Assembly (NCBI GenBank): GCA_015055725.1
Contig: SVHO01000016.1
Coordinates: 1-32,361, forward strand
Reading direction: 5' to 3'
DNA length: 32,361 bases
Source: Clostridiales bacterium
GTDB taxonomy: Bacteria; Bacillota; Clostridia; Christensenellales; Borkfalkiaceae
Shown here: one piece after another, positions 25,488-30,458 of the stretch
How the letters are laid out: every line of letters starts with the position of its first letter
How positions within the stretch are numbered: position 1 is the stretch's first letter
Notes under the pieces: model-generated
The model's input: the letters and a program-made list of their open reading frames with translations, nothing else
The model's database searches: none
What the model was told of the DNA's origin: nothing
Translations under genes and position numbers: made by a program

Positions 25488-26078
25488 TCAAAACCTGCGC
25501 ATAAGTCCTTTTACGACGCCCAATATTTTTACGTCATCAAAAATCATATCGGATAAACTGTCGTTTTCTGGGTGAAGGATAATTTTGTTGCTCTTTTTAT
25601 AAAAACGTTTAACAGTTGCGCCATCATCAACTAAAGCAACAACTATTTCACCGTTTTGTGCGGTATCTTGCTTGTTTACGATTATAACGTCGTTTTCATA
25701 GATACCGGCGTTAATCATACTATCGCCTTGAACCGTCAACGCAAACTCTTCGCCACCCGCGTTAAATTCTTTAGGAATAGGGTAATAGCCTTCTAAATTT
25801 TCTACCGCAAAAATCGGCTCGCCTGCTCTAACGGTTCCTATTAAAGGAACGTTTTTGTAGCCACAATCACAATTTATCGAAATAGAACGTTTTTTTTGTG
25901 TTTGCACGTTGAGTAAACCCCTGTTTTTAAGACGCGCTAAATAAGAATGAACACTTGCAGTTGATTTTATGTTTAATTTAGCGCATATTTCACGTATCGA
26001 AGGCGGAAAACCGTTCTCGCGTATATATTCGAAGGTGAAATTATAAACTTCATTAATTTTTTGTTCAATTTTTTTCAT
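25488..26078 (-). CDS. lexA: SOS repressor LexA
   Basis: A 196-residue LexA. The N-terminal winged helix (residues 1-65) has the recognition region SIREICAKLNIKSTASVHSYL. The self-cleavage site is Ala85-Gly86 in VRAGEP, and the catalytic dyad is Ser120 (GDSM) and Lys157 (ATVKR). All residues needed for RecA-stimulated autocleavage are present. A consensus promoter and an overlapping LexA-type operator lie upstream (26112-26150), so autoregulation is likely. Confidence 0.96.
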   Translation of the reverse strand: MKKIEQKINEVYNFTFEYIRENGFPPSIREICAKLNIKSTASVHSYLARLKNRGLLNVQTQKKRSISINCDCGYKNVPLIGTVRAGEPIFAVENLEGYYPIPKEFNAGGEEFALTVQGDSMINAGIYENDVIIVNKQDTAQNGEIVVALVDDGATVKRFYKKSNKIILHPENDSLSDMIFDDVKILGVVKGLMRRF

Positions 26079-26111
26079 TTGTATAAACCCTTAAACTGAT
26101 TAAGTGTTTAG

Positions 26112-26150
26112 ATTATAACATTAAAAAAAACAAAAGTCAAACAAATGTTC
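26112..26150 (-). promoter_or_regulatory. lexA promoter with LexA operator
   Basis: On the minus strand TTGACT (26135-26140) and TATAAT (26112-26117) are 17 bases apart. The 12-mer AAACAAATGTTC (26139-26150, + strand) differs at one defined position from the Gram-positive LexA pattern GAAC-N4-GTTC and overlaps the -35 box, a placement expected to block transcription. The same site lies 29 bases before the start of the divergent Cys-rich gene, which it could also control. Confidence 0.75.
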
Positions 26151-26178
26151 ATTTTTGTTGGCTTGTATGGAGACCGAT

Positions 26179-26358
26179 ATGGGAAAGAAACTGTGTGAAT
26201 TATACGATAGGGAATGCATAAATTGTGGTGAATGTGATTTATGTGATTTAGACCCAACCAAAGTTTGTGATAGCTGTGGAAAGTGTTTAGAAACAGATAA
26301 CGACTATAAAGCAATAACCATCACTAAAATCATAACGAAAGAGAAAAAACAAACGTAA
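26179..26358 (+). CDS. Small Cys-rich protein (8 cysteines in its first 36 residues)
   Basis: A 59-residue protein. Cysteines lie at 6, 13, 16, 19, 22, 30, 33 and 36, giving CxxCxxCxxC and CxxCxxC runs with CDLDPTKVCDSCGKC between and around them. The pattern suggests zinc or Fe-S binding. I believe similar small proteins exist in Clostridia but know no established function. ATG 26179 was chosen because GGAG (26169-26172) lies 6 bases before it; an ATG at 26167 and a TTG at 26155 lack such a site. It is divergent from lexA across a LexA operator and ends in a shared terminator. Confidence 0.75.
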   Translation: MGKKLCELYDRECINCGECDLCDLDPTKVCDSCGKCLETDNDYKAITITKIITKEKKQT

Positions 26359-26385
26359 AAAGAAGGATAACCAATCCTTCTTTTT
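26357..26385. terminator. Bidirectional terminator between the Cys-rich gene and the recombinase gene
   Basis: A perfect 12-bp stem, AAAAAGAAGGAT (26357-26368) with ATCCTTCTTTTT (26374-26385), and a 5-base loop. A and T runs on the outer sides make it work in both directions. It overlaps the stop codons of both convergent genes. Confidence 0.85.
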
Positions 26386-27437
26386 CACTTATCATTTTTT
26401 AATGTTAAAGTTGTTGCTGCTTTTTTTCTAACGTCTTCAGTTATTGCAGCATAATGCTTTTTCGTTGTATTAACGTCTTTATGTCCTAAACAGTCTGCAA
26501 CGACGTAAATATCACCAGTTTGCCTATAAAGATTAGTACCAAAGGTACTGCGCAGTTTGTGTGGCGTTATTTTTTTGAGTGGGGAAATGATTTTTGCATA
26601 TTTTTTTGTTAATTCTTGAACGGCGCGAGTGCTTATTCTACGATTTTGCAAGGATAAAAACAATGCGTTTTCATCTGGTAAATTGCTTTTAATTCTAATA
26701 TCAACGTAATCGTGAAGGGCAGAGGCAACTTCTTCATTAAAGTATAACACTGCACGATTACCGCCTTTTCTTGTCACAACAAAACTATTGGTATTAAAAT
26801 CTATATCGTCAACGTTTAATCCAACTAATTCGCTAATACGAATGCCCGTTCCTAAAAACAAAGTAATTATTGCCGCATCGCGAAGTTTAGTTGCACCGTG
26901 AAAGCGCATTTGATTTTTTGTTAAACCGCTACCAGTTTCTATCGTATATAACATGTCGCCAATTTCATCAACTTTTTCGTTTGAATCAAGCCTAATAATC
27001 TCTTTTTCGTGAATTTTAGGCATTGAAACTTTGGCGGGGGTATTTGCCGGTAGGGAATTACGGTTAAAATAATACTTATAAAACGCGCGCAGGGTAGAAA
27101 GTTTACGTGCTTTACCTGTTTCCGTGCATTTTTCTTCTTTTCCGTTGATATAATAGTGGCTTAAATAACTTAAAAAATACTCAAAATCTGAGGCTTCAAG
27201 TTTTGCTAAATCATTTAATTCAATAGATTCAATATTTTTATTTCTAAAAACTTTTTTAGTTAAAAAATCAAAAAAAACGCGCAAATCGTAAGCGTAATTC
27301 AAACTGGTAAGAGCAGACGTTCTAAGTTCAACACCAATAAAAAAATCACGCACAAAATAGGGCAACGTATCAACAATTGCATTGCGCCTTTCTATACAAG
27401 ATATTTCGCGTTCTTCGTAAAAGCTTTTTTGTTTCAT
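26385..27437 (-). CDS. Tyrosine recombinase, XerS-like (single Xer type)
   Basis: A 350-residue tyrosine recombinase. A SAM-like core-binding domain (about 25-125) precedes the catalytic domain, whose residues are all visible: Arg200 (GTGIRISEL), Lys224 (TRKGG), His293 and Arg296 (PHKLR), His319 (LGHKD) and Tyr329. Length and details (LPYFVRDFF near the N-terminus, VTRKGGNR, LY-x-TGD) recall the single Xer recombinase XerS of streptococci more than XerC/D (about 300 residues). ATG 27437 was chosen: the promoter -10 box ends 6 bases upstream, so the mRNA may be leaderless. An in-frame ATG at 27533 precedes that promoter. Codon use is like the chromosomal genes, so it is probably the host chromosome-dimer resolvase, although a phage integrase cannot be excluded. 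Confidence 0.8.
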   Translation of the reverse strand: MKQKSFYEEREISCIERRNAIVDTLPYFVRDFFIGVELRTSALTSLNYAYDLRVFFDFLTKKVFRNKNIESIELNDLAKLEASDFEYFLSYLSHYYINGKEEKCTETGKARKLSTLRAFYKYYFNRNSLPANTPAKVSMPKIHEKEIIRLDSNEKVDEIGDMLYTIETGSGLTKNQMRFHGATKLRDAAIITLFLGTGIRISELVGLNVDDIDFNTNSFVVTRKGGNRAVLYFNEEVASALHDYVDIRIKSNLPDENALFLSLQNRRISTRAVQELTKKYAKIISPLKKITPHKLRSTFGTNLYRQTGDIYVVADCLGHKDVNTTKKHYAAITEDVRKKAATTLTLKNDK

Positions 27438-27443
27438 AATATC

Positions 27444-27472
27444 ATTATAATATGTTAAATAAAAAAAGTAAA
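27444..27472 (-). promoter_or_regulatory. Promoter of the Xer recombinase gene
   Basis: On the minus strand TTTACT (27467-27472), a 17-base spacer and TATAAT (27444-27449). The ATG begins 7 bases after the -10 box, so transcription would start at or next to the start codon. No ribosome binding site is present. Confidence 0.65.
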
Positions 27473-27574
27473 GTTTAATATCAATTTTTTGACATAAATT
27501 TTTAATAGGGTATGAATTAGTACACATATTCAACTATGCGCAAAACACGGCTTTTACCCTTTTAGTATCTTTTT

Positions 27575-27602
27575 ATACCTACTTTTAAGTAGGTATTTTT
27601 TT
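27575..27602 (+). terminator. Terminator at the left edge of the prophage
   Basis: ATACCTAC (27575-27582), loop TTTTAA and GTAGGTAT (27589-27596) are followed by a T run. No gene leads into it within the integrated form. In a circular phage genome it would lie after the late genes across the attachment site, so it may end the late transcript. This implies the attachment site is to its left. Confidence 0.8.
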
Positions 27603-27611
27603 ATAGGGGAT

Positions 27612-28156
27612 AGTAATTTTTTTTCGTTATATCTATCGAATTTTATTTTATTCGTTGTATCGATGGTGGAACGATAGACCCATTTTTGTTTTTAGTTTAA
27701 GCTCTTAGGCTCAAGCGTACCTCAAAATTTAGCGTTCAAAATTACTCGTTTTTAGGCTTTGCTTTGCCCATTATCTTATCTAAAATAAAAATCTTTCTTA
27801 CTGTATTTTATTTTAAAAAAAAAACAATCACTCACTCAACTTTTAATTGGATTTTTTTTTCTTTTTTCTTTTATTAGTAGTAGACGGCTTTTGTTGTTGG
27901 AATGTCGATTACTCGTAGAGTCATCTACATTTCAATAGCAAAAACGTAAAAGAGTTATCAATGGCGGTATGTCGATTACTCGTAGAGTCATCTACATATC
28001 GGTGTTGATTACTCGTTATATAATTTATACCACGCAAAGCAAAGTATAAAATAAGAGAATTTTAGCGTTAAAAATTTTGATTTCTTTATGTTTGCTTGAG
28101 CCTTAGAGCTTGAACTTTTGTAATTTTATGTTTTTTTATAACGAAAAAAAATTACT
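27612..28156. repeat. Long nested inverted repeat spanning the presumed origin
   Basis: Four inverted pairs are nested in the right order. The outermost is AGTAATTTTTTTTCGTTATA (27612-27631), perfectly complementary to 28137-28156. Next is 27696-27716 with 28094-28114 (19 of 21). Then 27723-27742 pairs with 28058-28079 with gaps, and CTTTGCTTTGC (27757-27767) pairs with 28034-28044. No coding frame is apparent between the recombinase and Rep genes. Single-stranded phage DNA could fold this into one long stem of up to about 120-150 bases. The role is unknown; replication origin or packaging signal are possible. Confidence 0.8.
27902..27997. repeat. Two copies of a 29-bp dyad repeat in the origin region
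   Basis: Identical 29-base copies at 27902-27930 and 27969-27997 start 67 bases apart. Each is itself a near-perfect hairpin (ATGT...ACAT ends, GATTACTC paired with GAGTCATC, loop GTA). A third partial copy, TGATTACTCGT, is at 28006-28016. They lie in the centre of the long inverted repeat. They are candidates for the Rep binding or nick sites, or for the single-strand origin. Confidence 0.8.
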
Positions 28157-28180
28157 CAACTTTTTTCTTGTTGGGTAGTT

Positions 28181-28284
28181 TTTGAGTAATTGTTTGAGTA
28201 ATTATTTTTATTAGTGTTTTATTGACTTTTTACTCAAAGGGGACATACACCGCGTCTATATGTCCCCGTTGAGTTTGAGTAATT
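28181..28284 (+). repeat. TTTGAGTAATT iterons upstream of rep
   Basis: Three exact copies of TTTGAGTAATT lie at 28181-28191, 28193-28203 and 28274-28284. An inverted relative, ATTACTCAAC, is at 28151-28160. The arms of the hairpin at 28232-28274 carry the same ACTCAA/TTGAGT core. Short repeats of this kind next to a rolling-circle Rep gene often bind the Rep protein; that function is inferred here. Confidence 0.65.
28232..28274. other. GC-rich hairpin before rep, candidate double-strand origin
   Basis: ACTCAA-A-GGGGACATA (28232-28247) pairs with TATGTCCCC-G-TTGAGT (28259-28274): 15 pairs with a single internal mismatch, and an 11-base loop CACCGCGTCTA. It is by far the most GC-rich spot of the intergenic region. 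No T run follows, so it is not a terminator. A nick in the loop of such a hairpin would fit an HUH Rep, but a packaging signal is an equally good reading. Confidence 0.6.
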
Positions 28285-28296
28285 TTAATTTATAAT
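28269..28296 (+). promoter_or_regulatory. Probable promoter of the rep gene
   Basis: TTGAGT (28269-28274), a 16-base spacer and TATAAT (28291-28296). The -35 box is the right arm of the GC-rich hairpin, and the spacer contains most of an iteron, so Rep binding there would repress its own gene. Confidence 0.55.
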
Positions 28297-28319
28297 TTAA
28301 TATTTTGAGGTGTTTAACT

Positions 28320-29024
28320 ATGGCTAAGATTGAACGTAATATTACAAGTAGTAAACGATTTAGACATTTTGACGTTGTGCTTTATTGTTCTCTTGAGGAA
28401 CTTGAAAGTAAGTTGTTAGAATATAGTTCTCGTATTGTGCGGTATGCTTTTATACTACATGAGCATGATCTATATTTTGATGATATATTGAGTGATGACG
28501 GTGAGACTGTTTTGCATAAAAAAGGGGAACTTAAAAAGTCTCATTTCCATTTGATAGTGTCATTTTATAATAATTGTACTTTAATGGCTTGTAAGCGTGT
28601 ATTTACAACTTTAAATGATAATCCGCGTGTTATTAGTATCGGTGATATGCAACTTGCCTATGAGTATTTAATCCATAAAAATGACCCTGATAAGTATCAG
28701 TATAATAAATGTGATATTGTTAGTGATGATATTAATTTTTTTGAAAAACTTTGCATAAATGGTTGTAAAGAAGAAACTGATAATAAAGCTGAGAAAATTG
28801 TTATGGATTTGATTGCCGGTGTTAGTACTCGTATTATGGTGGCGCGGTATGGTCGCGATTTTATAATACATAGGTCTCAGTATGCAGAGTGTGCTGATAT
28901 TATAAAAAATGAAGATTTGCGTGAAAAATTTAAGCGTGAGGAAGAGGAACACTTTAAAAAATATCAATTAGAGTTGTTAAGTCGACCTGAGCAATTTAAA
29001 TTTGATTTTGATAATAAAAAGTAG
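28320..29024 (+). CDS. Rolling-circle replication initiator (Rep_2-like, HUH endonuclease)
   Basis: A 234-residue protein. The HUH metal motif is His75-Phe-His77 in KKSHFHLIVSF. Downstream, AYEYLIHKNDPDKYQY resembles the Tyr-containing motif of Rep_2 proteins (pMV158-type plasmids), with Tyr116 (or Tyr114) the probable nicking residue. The C-terminus is highly charged. ATG 28320 was preferred over the in-frame TTG at 28305 because GAGG (28307-28310) is well spaced before it. The protein should nick the phage origin just upstream and drive ssDNA synthesis. Family assignment rests on motifs seen by eye. Confidence 0.78.
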   Translation: MAKIERNITSSKRFRHFDVVLYCSLEELESKLLEYSSRIVRYAFILHEHDLYFDDILSDDGETVLHKKGELKKSHFHLIVSFYNNCTLMACKRVFTTLNDNPRVISIGDMQLAYEYLIHKNDPDKYQYNKCDIVSDDINFFEKLCINGCKEETDNKAEKIVMDLIAGVSTRIMVARYGRDFIIHRSQYAECADIIKNEDLREKFKREEEEHFKKYQLELLSRPEQFKFDFDNKK

Positions 29025-29040
29025 TTTATATTACTTTTAT

Positions 29041-29244
29041 TTAAAAAAAGTCTCTTCCGACTAATTCGTCAAGGCTAATATTATAGTAGTCGGCTAATTT
29101 TATGCAATTTGTTATTGTTGGTTCTCTTTCGTTTCTTTCCCAAAATGATATTGCTTTTTGGCTTATTCCTGTTTCTTTTGCAATTTCCATTTGGCTTTTT
29201 TTGTTTAGTTGTCTTATTAGTTTAAAATTTGTTCCTATATCCAT
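29041..29244 (-). CDS. Phage-type HTH repressor (Cro/CI-like)
   Basis: A 67-residue protein that is almost entirely one HTH_3 domain (KSQMEIAKETGISQKAISFWERNEREPTI in residues about 15-45). It ends with LADYYNISLDELVG, the typical Xre ending. ATG 29244 was chosen because GGAG lies 8 bases upstream; a TTG at 29259 would extend it. It has no cleavage domain, so it cannot respond to RecA on its own. It is transcribed away from the coat operon. Three operator-like dyads in the shared regulatory region are its likely targets, making it the lysogeny switch. Confidence 0.85.
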   Translation of the reverse strand: MDIGTNFKLIRQLNKKSQMEIAKETGISQKAISFWERNEREPTITNCIKLADYYNISLDELVGRDFF

Positions 29245-29268
29245 TTTTTTTATCTCCAAAAAAATTTT

Positions 29269-29341
29269 AGTACAAATGTTCTAATTTTGCTTGACTTAGT
29301 ACGATAGTTCTTGTATAATTTAATCATAGTACAAATGTACT
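29269..29341. promoter_or_regulatory. Three operators and the early/late promoter of the phage
   Basis: Dyads AGTACAAATGTTCT (29269-29282), AGTACGATAGTTCT (29298-29311) and AGTACAAATGTACT (29328-29341) are spaced 29 and 30 bases apart. The promoter TTGACT (29291-29296), 17 bases, TATAAT (29314-29319) is woven through them. The middle dyad fills its spacer, the left one lies upstream of the -35 box and the right one covers the start point. Repression by the divergent HTH protein is the natural reading. Confidence 0.8.
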
Positions 29342-29353
29342 AATAATTTTTAA

Positions 29354-29381
29354 GCTCTTGTAGCCAGAAGAGCAAGGGAGG
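29354..29381 (+). promoter_or_regulatory. Leader hairpin and strong ribosome binding site
   Basis: GCTCTT (29354-29359) pairs with AAGAGC (29368-29373), directly followed by AAGGGAGG (29374-29381), a near-perfect ribosome binding site 7 bases before ATG 29389. The hairpin beside the site could allow translational control. Confidence 0.5.
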
Positions 29382-29388
29382 TATATTT

Positions 29389-29583
29389 ATGGCTGAAAAA
29401 ATTTTACGCGTACCTGTGACGGTACAAAAGAAACTCTTTAAGGATAAAGAAACGGGTGAGTCTTTTGAATATCTTGATTTCCGCGCTGACATTGGCGGTT
29501 GTGAAGTTAAGTTGAACGTACCAAAAGATTATAAAAAGCTTGCTAATCATATTCTTTTAGATAAGCTTGAACTTGTTAAATAG
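29389..29583 (+). CDS. Small phage protein, candidate ssDNA-binding protein
   Basis: A 64-residue protein rich in alternating hydrophobic and charged residues (KILRVPVTVQKKLFKD, FEYLDFRADIGGCEVKLNV), a pattern suggesting a small beta-barrel. No membrane segment is present. As the first gene after the switch, before the coat genes, it holds a position fitting a single-stranded DNA-binding protein (the pV role in Ff phages). No motif proves this, so the role is inferred from size, predicted fold type and place. Confidence 0.6.
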   Translation: MAEKILRVPVTVQKKLFKDKETGESFEYLDFRADIGGCEVKLNVPKDYKKLANHILLDKLELVK

Positions 29584-29591
29584 GTGGTGTT

Positions 29592-29801
29592 ATGGCTGGT
29601 GAACTTTTTTATTTGACTGCTGAAGAGTTAAAGTTTTTAGATGAGTTATCTTTTTTAGATGATAAAGTTAATTCTCTTTCTTCTTCTGATACTGAGCCTG
29701 CTTTTATTGACGTGCTTGATTTATCTTTTGATATATCATCTTTACGTTGTAAATTATGCCGTGCGTTAGTTGCTCATTATAAAAAGTTTAATAAAAATTG
29801 A
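29592..29801 (+). CDS. Small acidic phage protein of unknown function
   Basis: A 69-residue cytoplasmic-type protein. It is acidic in residues 10-50 (with SLSSSDTEPAFIDVLDLSFD) and has a short basic helix at the C-terminus. The ribosome binding site is TAGGTGG just before ATG 29592, 8 bases after the preceding stop, so it is in the same operon. I recognise no family. Confidence 0.6.
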   Translation: MAGELFYLTAEELKFLDELSFLDDKVNSLSSSDTEPAFIDVLDLSFDISSLRCKLCRALVAHYKKFNKN

Positions 29802-29850
29802 TTAGTTGGTGTAATGCTTTCTAATAATATATTTTTAAGGGGGGAGCTGT

Positions 29851-30066
29851 ATGGGTTATATAGGTGCTTTTACACAAGTTTGGACTAACCTTGTGACTTG
29901 GTTTGTGACGCTTTTTGAAATGATTGCTTCAATATTTGTCACTACTGGCGCAGAAGGTGCTATTGAGTTAACTTTTGTAGGAACGTGCGCTGTAATTATG
30001 GCTGGTGTTGCTTTGTTATTGTTAGCGTTCAATCTTATCCGCTCATTTGTTAGAATGAGGGGTTAA
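29851..30066 (+). CDS. Probable major coat protein
   Basis: A 71-residue protein with an amphipathic/hydrophobic N-terminal half and a strong membrane helix (about 41-61), ending in a basic tail (NLIRSFVRMRG). Filamentous coat proteins have this plan: a membrane helix and a basic C-terminus that contacts DNA. A possible processing point is near TTGAEGA (31-37), but the N-terminus lacks a basic signal-peptide start. The ribosome binding site AAGGGGGGAG (29837-29846) is the strongest in the block, and a terminator follows at once, both fitting high-level expression. Identity with pVIII-type coats is inferred. Confidence 0.65.
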   Translation: MGYIGAFTQVWTNLVTWFVTLFEMIASIFVTTGAEGAIELTFVGTCAVIMAGVALLLLAFNLIRSFVRMRG

Positions 30067-30076
30067 GCGTAGGCTT

Positions 30077-30125
30077 GTGGTGTGAGGTTAAATTAAAAAC
30101 TTAATCTTACACCACTATTTTTTTT
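30077..30125 (+). terminator. Terminator directly after the coat gene
   Basis: A 15-bp stem (30077-30091 with 30101-30115, two G-U pairs) with a 9-base loop is followed by TATTTTTTTT. It is placed 10 bases after the coat gene stop. In Ff phages a terminator likewise follows the major coat gene and lowers expression of downstream assembly genes. Confidence 0.9.
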
Positions 30126-30136
30126 ATGGTGGTTTT

Positions 30137-30247
30137 ATGTTTTTAAAAATTCCGCGTTTATTTCAAACGCTTTTGTTTGGTGCGGAAGCTTCCGCGATTA
30201 TACCATTTCTTTTAATTGTATTGATTGTTATTATGTTATTTAAATAG
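30137..30247 (+). CDS. 36-residue membrane protein, minor coat candidate
   Basis: A very short frame from ATG 30137 to TAG 30245-30247. It has a basic N-terminus (MFLKIPRLFQ), the segment GAEASA and a strongly hydrophobic C-terminal helix (IIPFLLIVLIVIMLF). GGTGG lies just before the ATG. It fills the gap between the terminator and the next gene, with 8 bases to the latter. Its size matches the pVII/pIX class of minor coat proteins; the function is inferred. Confidence 0.55.
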   Translation: MFLKIPRLFQTLLFGAEASAIIPFLLIVLIVIMLFK

Positions 30248-30255
30248 GGGGTTTT

Positions 30256-30450
30256 ATGGGTGCTTTAAATGAGGCTTATACTTTTTTATATACTTGGCTT
30301 TTTTCGTCTGAACCTTTAGCGGTTTTTGCGCCTTATGCTTCGGAGATTGCTATGTTTTTAACGCTTTTCTTCGTAATTGCTATGATGATTTTTGCGTTTA
30401 TTCTTGTCACGGGTTTAATTAAGCTTGTTTTTTATATGTTTCGTTGTTAG
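30256..30450 (+). CDS. 64-residue membrane protein, minor coat candidate
   Basis: The protein has a mixed N-terminal half and a long hydrophobic helix (about 31-60), with a short basic end (FRC). TAGGGGG precedes ATG 30256. It is in the same size class and layout as the coat-like protein at 29851 and may be a second coat protein or a pVI-like minor one. Its stop is 8 bases before the ATPase start. Confidence 0.6.
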   Translation: MGALNEAYTFLYTWLFSSEPLAVFAPYASEIAMFLTLFFVIAMMIFAFILVTGLIKLVFYMFRC

Positions 30451-30458
30451 GTGATATT

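Noticed and set aside
27519-27532. AGTACACATATTCA upstream of the Xer gene as a fourth phage-type operator
   Set aside because: It resembles the phage operators (11 of the first 13 bases) but lacks the dyad symmetry of the right half, and such a match is plausible by chance in AT-rich DNA.
27438-27533. N-terminal extension of the Xer recombinase to an ATG at 27533
   Set aside because: It covers a good promoter (27444-27472) and has no family-like sequence; the ATG at 27437 starts the recognisable protein.
27902-28016. Two identical 29-bp repeats with a partial third, superficially like a CRISPR array
   Set aside because: There are only two full copies, the third shares just 11 bases and no cas genes are near; the repeats are internally dyadic and sit in a phage origin region.
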